Of a stretch of DNA of 64,000 bases, positions 28,462 to 36,128 are shown piece by piece. The translations under genes and the position numbers were made by a program. Within the stretch, counting starts at the first letter, position 1. Every line of letters starts with the position of its first letter. The notes beneath the pieces are model-generated. The model did not search any database, was not told the DNA's origin, and worked only from the letters and a program-made list of their open reading frames with translations. Origin of the DNA: Candidatus Poribacteria bacterium (lineage in GTDB: Bacteria; Poribacteria; WGA-4E; PCPOR2b); contig JAJEAL010000091.1 in NCBI GenBank assembly GCA_022822785.1, positions 1 through 64,000 of the forward strand, written 5' to 3'.

Positions 28462-29277
28462 ATGAGCCAAACTTCGGGAGATGGAAGCTATTTAGCCAAC
28501 CAAATTGTGAGTGAAGCACAGGTTCAGGAGTGGGTGGATCAATTCCATCGGGATGGTTTTCTATTTTTGCAGAATGTGTTGCCGCCGGATTGGTGTGCCC
28601 AGATGCGTGCGGATCTGGATTGGGCGTTAAAAGAAAATCCGAATGGTCTCAACGGTGTGAATGAACGCACTGCACTCGCGCACCGGATGTTTGAGACCAG
28701 CGAAACGAATCTCAAGCTATTCGATTTGGAGCCCATCGTGAGTTTTGCCGAAGCCCTTATCGCCCCAAATTGCCACGTCATCCACAATAACTCGTTCCAG
28801 AGTTTTCCGGGTGGTGGCATAACGCGATGGCATCAGGATGATGCCCCCCATTTCACTGTTACGGAAGGTGAGCCGCCGAAAAATATCCGCTTGTCAGTTA
28901 TGTTTTTCACTGCAAACTATTATCTGACGGATGTGACCGAGGCCAGATATGGCGGCACGGAGGTGATTCCCGGCACACACCTGCTTGGCACAGGTCCACC
29001 CTCCGAAATTGAGGGGACGGAGTGGGAGAGCAAGATTCAGTACAATCTGGGGAAGGCTGGAAGCGTCGTGATGTTCAACAATCAGGTGTGGCATCATGGT
29101 GGACTTAACCGCAGCAATCGAACACGCTACATTACACAGATTACTTACGCCCGGCGTATGATTGGGCACAAATATTATCCGTTTATGAATTATAATATGC
29201 CCGAGCACATCTACAAAGATGCCAATCCGAGGTTGCGACGATTGCTAGGATTCCTTGAGCATGGGGCGTACGGCTAA
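28462..29277 (+). CDS. phytanoyl-CoA dioxygenase (PhyH) family protein 2
   Basis: Probable Fe(II)/2-oxoglutarate oxygenase of 271 residues. The metal triad is His124 and Asp126 in TRWHQDDAPHF and His211 in NQVWHHGG, followed by an Arg-rich NRSNRTRYIT that would hold 2-oxoglutarate. An GAAGGAG ribosome site precedes the ATG. It is 52 bp after oxidoreductase 2 and 33 bp before the MDR dehydrogenase gene, so cotranscription is likely. Compared with PhyH 1 it has only family-level similarity. Confidence 0.9.
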   Translation: MSQTSGDGSYLANQIVSEAQVQEWVDQFHRDGFLFLQNVLPPDWCAQMRADLDWALKENPNGLNGVNERTALAHRMFETSETNLKLFDLEPIVSFAEALIAPNCHVIHNNSFQSFPGGGITRWHQDDAPHFTVTEGEPPKNIRLSVMFFTANYYLTDVTEARYGGTEVIPGTHLLGTGPPSEIEGTEWESKIQYNLGKAGSVVMFNNQVWHHGGLNRSNRTRYITQITYARRMIGHKYYPFMNYNMPEHIYKDANPRLRRLLGFLEHGAYG

Positions 29278-29310
29278 TAGAAATAAGCAGAGAGTAAGTG
29301 AAAGAACACC

Positions 29311-30339
29311 ATGAAAGCGATTGTTTTCCACGAACAGGGCGGAACTGATAAACTCCGCTACGAGGAAGTTCCCGTTCCGGTGATTGGGCCGTCAGAGGTG
29401 CTCATCCGAGTCAAGGTGTGCGCGGTAAATCACCTTGATATCCGTGCCCGACGGGACCGACCGGAGGTGCAGCCGTTCCCACATATTCTCGGATCTGACA
29501 TCTCCGGAGATGTGGCTGAGGTCGGCATGGATGTCCACAATCTTTCTGTTGGTGATCGGGTGGTGCTCTCCCCCTGTATCCCCTGCGAACAGTGTCTAGA
29601 TTGTCTTAACGGCGACGAAAATCTGTGTGACTTTCAGGAGCTTTTGGGCTTTCAGACTAACGGCGGTTACGCAGAATATGTCAAAGCGCCTGCCAAAAAC
29701 GCCATCCAGATCTCCGCTGACCTTTCGTACGTTGACGCTGCCGCTATCCCCATCGCTTATCTCACAGCATGGCACATGCTTGTAACACGGGCGCAAGTAC
29801 GTCCCGGCGATGATGTGCTGGTTTTATCCGCCGGTAGCGGCGTTGGGAGTGCCGGCTTACAAATTGCCAAATTGTGCGGCGCACGGGTCTTCGCTACAGC
29901 GAGTACCGATGAAAAACTGAAACGTGCCCGTGAGATGGGAGCTGACTTCACAATCAACTACACACAGACCGATTTTAGCGAAGCTGTCCATGATGTTACG
30001 GATGGACGAGGGGTTGATGTTGTATTTGAACATGTTGGCGCAGCGACATGGGAGCAAAGCGTGGCAAGCCTGGCAAAAAAGGGACGTCTTGTCTCGTGCG
30101 GTGTCACAACGGGCAATATCGGTGAGATTGATATCCGCAAAATGTATCAGAAACAGTTGACACTGATGGGCTCAGCGCTAGGAACGACCTCCGAGCTTCG
30201 GGCGATTATCGGCCTTGCTGAGCAGGGGAAATTGACGCCGATTATCGCTCAAGTATTGCCGTTACAGGCCGCAGCGGAGGCACATCGGATTATCGAAGCG
30301 CGGGAAAACTTTGGTAAGGTTTGTCTCCAGCCAGAATAA
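29311..30339 (+). CDS. medium-chain zinc alcohol dehydrogenase/reductase (MDR)
   Basis: NAD(P)-dependent dehydrogenase of 342 residues. Cys92, 95, 98 and 106 (PCEQCLDCLNGDENLC) form the structural zinc site. Cys37 and the HILGSDISG motif fit the catalytic zinc region of the MDR superfamily. VLVLSAGSGVGSAGLQIAKL is the coenzyme-binding region (as LSAGSGVGSAGLQIA). The substrate is not known; its position between PhyH and SDR genes suggests oxidation of a hydroxylated product. Confidence 0.9.
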   Translation: MKAIVFHEQGGTDKLRYEEVPVPVIGPSEVLIRVKVCAVNHLDIRARRDRPEVQPFPHILGSDISGDVAEVGMDVHNLSVGDRVVLSPCIPCEQCLDCLNGDENLCDFQELLGFQTNGGYAEYVKAPAKNAIQISADLSYVDAAAIPIAYLTAWHMLVTRAQVRPGDDVLVLSAGSGVGSAGLQIAKLCGARVFATASTDEKLKRAREMGADFTINYTQTDFSEAVHDVTDGRGVDVVFEHVGAATWEQSVASLAKKGRLVSCGVTTGNIGEIDIRKMYQKQLTLMGSALGTTSELRAIIGLAEQGKLTPIIAQVLPLQAAAEAHRIIEARENFGKVCLQPE

Positions 30340-30430
30340 TTGTGCAACCAACTGTAGGTGTGGCATCTTGCCCCGCGCCGAAATGCACAAGACCTATTGA
30401 AAAAGGATTCTGAAGGGAGGGGGAGTTTTC

Positions 30431-31261
30431 ATGGGAAAATTGGACGGTAAAGTTGCAATGATTACGGGTGCGGGCAGGGGGCACGCCGAGGCAATTGCCT
30501 TACGTTTCGCGGAAGAGGGTGCTGCGGTTTCTTTATGTGATGTGATTCCGGTAACAACGTTAGAGGAGAAAGTTGGCTCAAAGATAAGAGATGCTGGTGG
30601 AAAGGTTCTCTACTTTCAGACGGACGTTTCAGAAGAAGAGCAGGTGAACAGGATGGCGAAGGAAACCATTGAAACTTTGGGTACAGTCGATATCCTTGCT
30701 AACGTTGTCGGTATTGCCGGACCGACCAAAGATGTCTGGGACATGACTTTAGCGGAGTGGAGGCGGACACTCGCCGTTAATCTTGATTCGCACTTCCTCT
30801 GCTGCAAGGCGGTGCTGCCTGAAATGATAAAGAAGCGATACGGGAAAATCATAAACTTTAGTTCGGGCACGGGTAAACAGCCACTTTCCCATAGAGCGCC
30901 GTATGCCACCTCGAAGATGGGGGTGATAGGTTTTACGCGCACGCTTGCCGCCGATGTCGGACGTTACAACATCAACGTCAACGCTATCTGTCCGGGCGGA
31001 CATGAGGAGAGAAGCGTCGAATTGGCAAGGGGTAGAGCGGAATACATGAATCAACCCTTTGATGAGGAAGTGCTTCGCGAGCGGATGAGACGGTCAGATC
31101 CGAAGGCCGTTCTCGCGGGTAGATGGTGTGCCGATGAAGGCTATCATGAAAAGGGATCTGGCTCCGAAGAGATGGCTGGCTTGGCACTCTTTCTCGCCTC
31201 GGATGATTCAGCGAGCATGACAGGACAGGATATCAACTGCGATGGTCGGGTTATGTGGTAG
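30431..31261 (+). CDS. short-chain dehydrogenase/reductase (SDR)
   Basis: Classic SDR, 276 residues. The cofactor motif is TGAGRGHAEA (residues 12-21), the catalytic Ser is 144 or 145 (NFSSGTG) and the Tyr-Lys pair is Tyr158 and Lys162 in YATSK. The final GQDINCDGRVMW is typical. A GGAGGGGGAG ribosome site precedes the ATG. It follows the MDR gene by 91 bp within the same cluster. Substrate unknown. Confidence 0.92.
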   Translation: MGKLDGKVAMITGAGRGHAEAIALRFAEEGAAVSLCDVIPVTTLEEKVGSKIRDAGGKVLYFQTDVSEEEQVNRMAKETIETLGTVDILANVVGIAGPTKDVWDMTLAEWRRTLAVNLDSHFLCCKAVLPEMIKKRYGKIINFSSGTGKQPLSHRAPYATSKMGVIGFTRTLAADVGRYNINVNAICPGGHEERSVELARGRAEYMNQPFDEEVLRERMRRSDPKAVLAGRWCADEGYHEKGSGSEEMAGLALFLASDDSASMTGQDINCDGRVMW

Positions 31262-31301
31262 TTCACCATACAGTAGGCGAAAATGACAGGAGGTTTTTAC
31301 G

Positions 31302-31640
31302 ATGGCGGAAACGCTTGAAACCCTAGCAGAACGGTTAGAACGGGTCGAAAAGACGATTGCAGCGTTGACGCTGCAACTCTCTTGGATCGTTGATGAATTA
31401 GTGCCAAACCCAATAGGGGATTATAAGACGGGGGCGGAGGTGATCGCACATTACAGGAAAGATAAAAAAGAGAGTGCTACAATTTTCTGTGAACTTCTTG
31501 ACAAGATGGGGTTTGGAGAGGTGGAACCTATCCCTATTGAAGAACTTCGCAAGAGTATGGCACGCCACGGCATTCGTACGGAAGACAATGAGTTTAGTCG
31601 TGCCATTATTAAAGAACGCGAGAAAACTGTAACTTCCTAA
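31302..31640 (+). CDS. hypothetical protein with N-terminal coiled coil
   Basis: Not recognised. The 112 residues begin with a heptad-like helix (LETLAERLERVEKTIAALTL) and continue with a mixed region containing KTGAEVIAHYRKDKKES. A CAGGAGGTTTTTACG ribosome site supports the ATG at 31302. It is the last gene of the cluster, 40 bp after the SDR gene; a functional link to it is not established. Confidence 0.65.
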   Translation: MAETLETLAERLERVEKTIAALTLQLSWIVDELVPNPIGDYKTGAEVIAHYRKDKKESATIFCELLDKMGFGEVEPIPIEELRKSMARHGIRTEDNEFSRAIIKEREKTVTS

Positions 31641-31687
31641 ACCCTTTACCCCGTTACCCCTTCTGGAATTGTGTCTGAGTTTCTACA

Positions 31688-32239
31688 TTAGGGCGATACA
31701 TCAGCACAATCAGGGCACATCAAGGCAAATCTTTTCTGTCCACCACCGCCATCAAACTCTGTCTCATAATCGTAAGTTACCTTTACGTCCGTTACACCAC
31801 ACCAGTCACATTTCCCACGGAAATAGTCTGCCTTCTGTGCGACTAATTCTTGATGTTCATCTTTCAATCGTTTGGTAGATTGAATGAGATCGATTGCACG
31901 TTGGCGTAGTTTGGGATCCGTTTCTTTCTTTGCAATCTTTTCAAGGATTGGCTGCAGCTGTGGATCGTTTGGTCGTCCACCATCGTCGAGGGTATGCCAA
32001 GCTGCCCTGCGAACCCTAATGTTTGGGTCTTGAAGCCCCCGGTATAGCGCCTCCCACACGGCATCAATCCGTCTACGCACATGGCATGGGCAGAGGTTTT
32101 CCATCGCAGCTTCCCTGTCCTCCGGGGCGTCCGAGTATGCCATCGAAATGTAGAGGTCAATTTTATCGCCGCGCAGTCGGTCTTCGCCGCGACGTTGCTG
32201 CCTCTTCTGATACTTGTTCTTCGCGCGTTTCTTTGGCAT
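31688..32239 (-). CDS. HEAT-repeat protein with C-terminal zinc ribbon
   Basis: A 183-residue protein with a very basic start (PKKRAKNKYQKRQQRRGEDR), HEAT-like helical repeats around residues 45-115 (GLQDPNIRVRRAAWHTLDDG is one), and a C-terminal Cys4 zinc site (CDWCG ... CPDCAD). The basic start and zinc ribbon suggest binding to nucleic acid or ribosome, but this is inference. It lies 64 bp downstream of the cysteine desulfurase gene on the same strand. Confidence 0.75.
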   Translation of the reverse strand: MPKKRAKNKYQKRQQRRGEDRLRGDKIDLYISMAYSDAPEDREAAMENLCPCHVRRRIDAVWEALYRGLQDPNIRVRRAAWHTLDDGGRPNDPQLQPILEKIAKKETDPKLRQRAIDLIQSTKRLKDEHQELVAQKADYFRGKCDWCGVTDVKVTYDYETEFDGGGGQKRFALMCPDCADVSP

Positions 32240-32303
32240 TGATACCTCCTTGTGTCATGTGAAAAAAGTTGAGTCGTTCCAGAGCTTATCGCTTCATTGA
32301 ACA

Positions 32304-33476
32304 CTATAATCTTTTATAGGCCGGTGACATCGAGCGCATCTGCTCAACGATTTTGGGCACCTTTTCGATGACCTCATCAATTTCCGCTTCTGTGTTATCT
32401 TTACCGAGCGAAAACCGGACGGTGCCCTGCGCCAACTGCGGGGGAAGACCGAGCGCAGCCAATACGTGAGACGGTTCCATTGAGCCGGAGGTACAGGCTG
32501 AACCGGTTGAAACACAGATACCCTCCATATCCAATCGGAGAATCAGGCTCTCTCCTTCGATGTATTCAAACGACATATTCAGGGTTCCGGGCAAACTGTT
32601 CTCCGGATCGCTGTTCTCGTGGATATAGTTGATCCGTTCATGCAGCCCCTTTCGTAGCTTGTTCGTCAGTTGGTTCAGATGCTCAAGGTTCGTTTCGCGC
32701 TTCCGCTTTGCCAGCGCTGCTGCCTGACCAAGCCCAACAATCGAGGGGACGTTCTCTGAACCTGCCCGTCGGTTCCGCTCATGCGATCCCCCGTGAAGCA
32801 GGTTTTCCAACCGTGTGCCGCGCCGCAGGTAGAGCGCGCCGATGCCTTTGGGACCGTAGATCTTGTGTGCAGAAAGCGAAAGCATATTGACACCCAATGC
32901 CTGAACATCAACCGGCAACTTGCCGACAGACTGCACAGCGTCCGTGTGGACGGGGATACGATGTTCCTGTGCGATTTTGCACACCTCTGCTATCGGTTCA
33001 ATGATTCCGGTTTCATTATTGGCGTGCATAATCGAGATAAGGATTGTCGTGTCCCGAATTGCTTCGCGCAAGTCGTCGAGTTGAATCTGTCCATACCGAT
33101 CAACGGGCAAATATGTTACTTCAAATCCGTGCTTCTCAAGGTATTGGCAGGTATGCAATACAGCGTGATGCTCGATTGAAGAGGTGATGATGTGATTGCC
33201 GCTATTGCGACTGTGCTGCAATTCAGCAATCCCCTTGATGGCGTAGTTGTCAGCTTCCGTCCCGGTGCTCGTGAAAACGATTTCGCTTGGGCTTTTGGCA
33301 TTAATGAGGACGGCAATCTGTTCGCGCGCATCATCAATCGCATTACGCGCCTCACGGCCGTAGGTATGGATGCTCGAACCGTTGCCGAACTGATCGGTCA
33401 TAAAGGGGAGCATCGCCTCAAGCACTTCCGGGTGAACTGGGGTTGTAGCGTTATGGTCGAGATAAATGCGTTTCAT
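32304..33476 (-). CDS. cysteine desulfurase (IscS/NifS type)
   Basis: Supplies sulfur from cysteine for iron-sulfur clusters and tRNA thiolation. The 390-residue protein starts RIYLDHNATTPVHPEV, has the PLP lysine in LSAHKIYGPKG, the ATGTEA-like FTSTGTEADN, IEHHAVLH and the catalytic Cys in STGSACTSG. ATG at 33476 chosen; the upstream frame extension reaches to 33515 with no ribosome site. No iscU is beside it. It is 28 bp downstream of thrS and probably cotranscribed with it. Confidence 0.93.
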   Translation of the reverse strand: MKRIYLDHNATTPVHPEVLEAMLPFMTDQFGNGSSIHTYGREARNAIDDAREQIAVLINAKSPSEIVFTSTGTEADNYAIKGIAELQHSRNSGNHIITSSIEHHAVLHTCQYLEKHGFEVTYLPVDRYGQIQLDDLREAIRDTTILISIMHANNETGIIEPIAEVCKIAQEHRIPVHTDAVQSVGKLPVDVQALGVNMLSLSAHKIYGPKGIGALYLRRGTRLENLLHGGSHERNRRAGSENVPSIVGLGQAAALAKRKRETNLEHLNQLTNKLRKGLHERINYIHENSDPENSLPGTLNMSFEYIEGESLILRLDMEGICVSTGSACTSGSMEPSHVLAALGLPPQLAQGTVRFSLGKDNTEAEIDEVIEKVPKIVEQMRSMSPAYKRL

Positions 33477-33504
33477 GACGTGCGCCCCCTTTTTCAGATA
33501 TGGT

Positions 33505-35322
33505 CTATAACTCATTTGACCGGGTTGTAATACGGTCCTGTACAGCAGCTATAAATTCTTCCACAGGCAAGCTGTTCTGGCGAGATCCATCCCGTTTTCG
33601 GAGGGAAATGGTGCTGTTTTCCACCTCTCTGTCACCAACCACGAGCATATACGGCACTTGCATCAACTGCGCTTGCCGGATTTTTGCATTCATACGGTCG
33701 GGACTCAAATCAGCTTGTGCTCGAATCTTGGCTGCTCTCAACCGTTCAGCAATTTTTTGTGCGTAGTCGATGTGGCTGTCATTGATTGGAATCACACGTG
33801 CCTGTTCGGGTGAGAGCCAAACAGGGAATTTACCGGCATAATGCTCAAGCAGGAAACCGATCATTCGCTCGTGCGTGCCCAACGGTGCGCGATGTAGGCA
33901 TATCGGGATTTCCGGCTCTCCTGCTCTGTTGATAAAACTCAAGTCACATCTCGCTGGCACAGCGAAATCGACCTGATTGGTGGCGAGGCTAAATTCTCTG
34001 CCGATAGCACTCCAAATCTGTACGTCAATTTTGGGACCGTAGAAAGCGGCTTCATCGGGAACCTCTACAAAAGGTACACCGCCATTCTTCATCGCGTTAC
34101 GGACCATCTCTTCGGTTCTGAGCCACATCGGTTCATTGTCGATATATTTTTTTCCGAGCCCAGCCTTGTGGTGCGTGCTCAGACGCATCACATATTTTTC
34201 GATACCGAAGATTCGGAAATATTCGAGGTATAGATCGACGACCGCCATGAACTCTTCTTCAAACTGATCTTCCGAGCAGTAGATGTGGGCATCGTTCATC
34301 TGCATGGACCGTACCCGCATAAGCCCGAAGAGTTCGCCGCTCTTTTCAAAGCGGTAACAGGTTCCGTATTCACCTAAGCGGAGCGGCAGGTCACGATAGC
34401 TGCGCGGTTTGCTATCAAAAATCTTGTGATGGAATGGGCAATTCATCGGTTTCATATAGTAGCGAACACCCTCCATCTCCATCGGTGGGAACATACTTTC
34501 TGCATAATGAGAGAGGTGGCCAGTCTGCTCAAACAGTGCGTCTTTGGCGAGGTGAGGTGTCCTAACCCGATCGTATCCTCTTTTCTCCTCCATCTCCTTG
34601 GCAAGTGTTTCTAGTTCCTCAATAACGATGCCACCGTTTGGCAACCACAGGGGAAGTCCGGGACCAACATCCTCATCAAAGATGAAAATCTCTAAATCCC
34701 TGCCTAGTTTTCTGTGGTCTCGTTTTTTCGCCTCCTCAAGCATTTGAAGGTGCTGTCTGAGTTCTGCTCTAGTGTGCCATGCCGTGCCGTAGATGCGCTG
34801 AAGCATGGCGTTATTTTCGTCACCCCGCCAATATGCACCGGCGACCGTCAACAGCTTAAAGGCGTCAGGCTTTATTTGACCAGTGTCTGTGACGTGGGGA
34901 CCGCGGCACAGGTCTTCAAAGGTGTCCTGTCGATAGGTGCTCAACACCGGTGCTTCATCGATTGCAGCGCCATATTCATCGGTGTTGCCCTCAATAAGCC
35001 CCTCTATCAATTCCAATTTATAAGGTTGATCTGTGAATAGCTCACGCGCCTCATCAGGGCTGATTTCCCGATAACTGAACTCATGTTTGCCGGCGACGAT
35101 TTGTCGCATACGTTTCTCGATTTTCTCTAGGTCTTCCTGCGAAAATGCAAGCGGTTTGCCATCTCTATCCTTTCCGAGATCGAAATCGTAATAAAATCCG
35201 TTTTCGATCGGAGGACCAATGGCGAGTTTGGCATCAGGATAAAGTTCCATGACAGCTTGCGCCATGACATGTGCGGTACTGTGCCTAATTTTATAAAGCA
35301 GATTGTTTTCTGAGTTTTCCAT
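33505..35322 (-). CDS. thrS: threonyl-tRNA synthetase lacking the TGS domain
   Basis: Class II synthetase of 605 residues. It starts almost directly in the editing domain (RHSTAHVMAQAV, then GPPIENGFYYDF and CRGPHV). The N-terminal TGS domain of about 60 residues found in Escherichia coli ThrRS is missing. Motif 2 (GTCYRFEKSGELFGLMRVR), the zinc Cys in PMNCPFHH, and motif 3 (CLHRAPLGTHERMIGFL) are intact, followed by an anticodon-binding domain. A GGAGAG site precedes the ATG at 35322. TGS-less forms are known in some bacteria. Confidence 0.95.
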   Translation of the reverse strand: MENSENNLLYKIRHSTAHVMAQAVMELYPDAKLAIGPPIENGFYYDFDLGKDRDGKPLAFSQEDLEKIEKRMRQIVAGKHEFSYREISPDEARELFTDQPYKLELIEGLIEGNTDEYGAAIDEAPVLSTYRQDTFEDLCRGPHVTDTGQIKPDAFKLLTVAGAYWRGDENNAMLQRIYGTAWHTRAELRQHLQMLEEAKKRDHRKLGRDLEIFIFDEDVGPGLPLWLPNGGIVIEELETLAKEMEEKRGYDRVRTPHLAKDALFEQTGHLSHYAESMFPPMEMEGVRYYMKPMNCPFHHKIFDSKPRSYRDLPLRLGEYGTCYRFEKSGELFGLMRVRSMQMNDAHIYCSEDQFEEEFMAVVDLYLEYFRIFGIEKYVMRLSTHHKAGLGKKYIDNEPMWLRTEEMVRNAMKNGGVPFVEVPDEAAFYGPKIDVQIWSAIGREFSLATNQVDFAVPARCDLSFINRAGEPEIPICLHRAPLGTHERMIGFLLEHYAGKFPVWLSPEQARVIPINDSHIDYAQKIAERLRAAKIRAQADLSPDRMNAKIRQAQLMQVPYMLVVGDREVENSTISLRKRDGSRQNSLPVEEFIAAVQDRITTRSNEL

Positions 35323-35410
35323 AATTCTCTCCAGTGTTTATCGTCTCCTACGACTAGCTTCGACTGCTACTTAATCTGTGTAAACTCCTGTTCCTCAAGG
35401 GTTCTTCAAT

Positions 35411-35434
35411 AAAAAAAGAGCCTTTCGGCTCTTT
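35411..35434 (-). terminator. intrinsic terminator of the tRNA operon
   Basis: On the minus strand AAAGAGCC-GAAA-GGCTCTTT forms an 8-bp stem with a GAAA tetraloop, followed by a run of seven T. It lies 20 bases after tRNA-Val. Confidence 0.85.
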
Positions 35435-35453
35435 CGTGTTAAACGAGATATGA

Positions 35454-35527
35454 TGGGCGATACTGGATTTGAACCAGTGACCTCTTGCATGTCAAGCAAG
35501 CACTCTAACCACCTGAGCTAACCGCCC
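35454..35527 (-). tRNA. tRNA-Val (GAC)
   Basis: 74 bases. The acceptor stem GGGCGGT pairs with ATCGCCC (one G-T pair), the anticodon loop is TTGACAT between CTTGC and GCAAG (anticodon GAC), and the T arm contains GGTTCAAATCC. The 3' CCA is not encoded. Confidence 0.95.
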
Positions 35528-35541
35528 ATATGAAGAAATGG

Positions 35542-35613
35542 AGGCGGCGGTCGGAATTGAACCGACGCATAGGAGTTTTGCAGACTCCGGCCTTACCACT
35601 TGGCTACGCCGCC
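35542..35613 (-). tRNA. tRNA-Cys (GCA)
   Basis: 72 bases. The acceptor stem GGCGGCG pairs with CGCCGCC, the anticodon loop CTGCAAA lies between GGAGT and ACTCC (anticodon GCA), and the discriminator base is U, as required by cysteinyl-tRNA synthetase. CCA is not encoded. Confidence 0.95.
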
Positions 35614-35620
35614 ACATTGG

Positions 35621-35692
35621 AGCGGGAGACGGGACTTGAACCCGCGACCTCTACCTTGGCAAGGTAGAGCTCTACCACTGAGCTACTCCCGC
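35621..35692 (-). tRNA. tRNA-Gly (GCC)
   Basis: 72 bases. The acceptor stem GCGGGAG pairs with CTCCCGC, the anticodon loop TTGCCAA lies between CTACC and GGTAG (anticodon GCC), and the discriminator is U. It is first in the Gly-Cys-Val transcript. CCA is not encoded. Confidence 0.95.
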
Positions 35693-35705
35693 GAGAGTAT
35701 TTTTA

Positions 35706-35734
35706 AGTGTATCAAACCCGCTCGCATTTGTCAA
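35706..35734 (-). promoter_or_regulatory. promoter of the Gly-Cys-Val tRNA operon
   Basis: Minus-strand TTGACA (35734-35729) and TACACT (35711-35706) with a 17-bp spacer, 14 bases ahead of the 5' end of tRNA-Gly. Confidence 0.75.
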
Positions 35735-35782
35735 CCAAAAATTTCAGATTATACAAGATTGATGAAGTCGCCCCTACGGGCG

Positions 35783-36082
35783 TCACGCCTTTCTATCATA
35801 ACCAACAATCTCCCCTGTAGCCGAATCGAAAATTGCGCCGTAACTCCCCGGTGCGGCGAAATCCTCATCAGTTTGCATCGCTAACTGTGTATTCGCATCC
35901 ATCAGATAGTAGTGTCCGGCGTATAGGTGTGCTGTGTCCTGAATCTGCCTGACATGGTAGCAGTGGCTGTGAAACTGAATGGTGTTATCGTAGATGATGA
36001 TATACCGATCTCCGAACAGACTTTGCGCGATTTGATGCACGATGAACGGTTCAATTTTTTGATATGTATCTCGATTTGACAC
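35783..36082 (-). CDS. hypothetical protein, 99 residues
   Basis: Not recognised. The frame starts at a GTG at 36082 with GGAGG about 12 bases upstream, which is rather far. The product is rich in His, Tyr and Asp (HSHCYHVRQIQDTAHLYAGH) and ends GEIVGYDRKA. It lies between the tRNA operon and the OmpA-family gene. Amino-acid composition looks protein-like, but no motif assigns a role. Confidence 0.5.
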   Translation of the reverse strand: MSNRDTYQKIEPFIVHQIAQSLFGDRYIIIYDNTIQFHSHCYHVRQIQDTAHLYAGHYYLMDANTQLAMQTDEDFAAPGSYGAIFDSATGEIVGYDRKA

Positions 36083-36128
36083 GCGCGTCCAAGCCTCCGT
36101 GAAAACTTGCAGATGTAGGGAATGTTCC

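Noticed and set aside
35600-35884. 94-codon plus-strand frame with a ZnF-like sequence (GRRDLNPRPLPWQGRALPLSYSR)
   Set aside because: This is a well-known artefact: the antisense translation of the tRNA genes.
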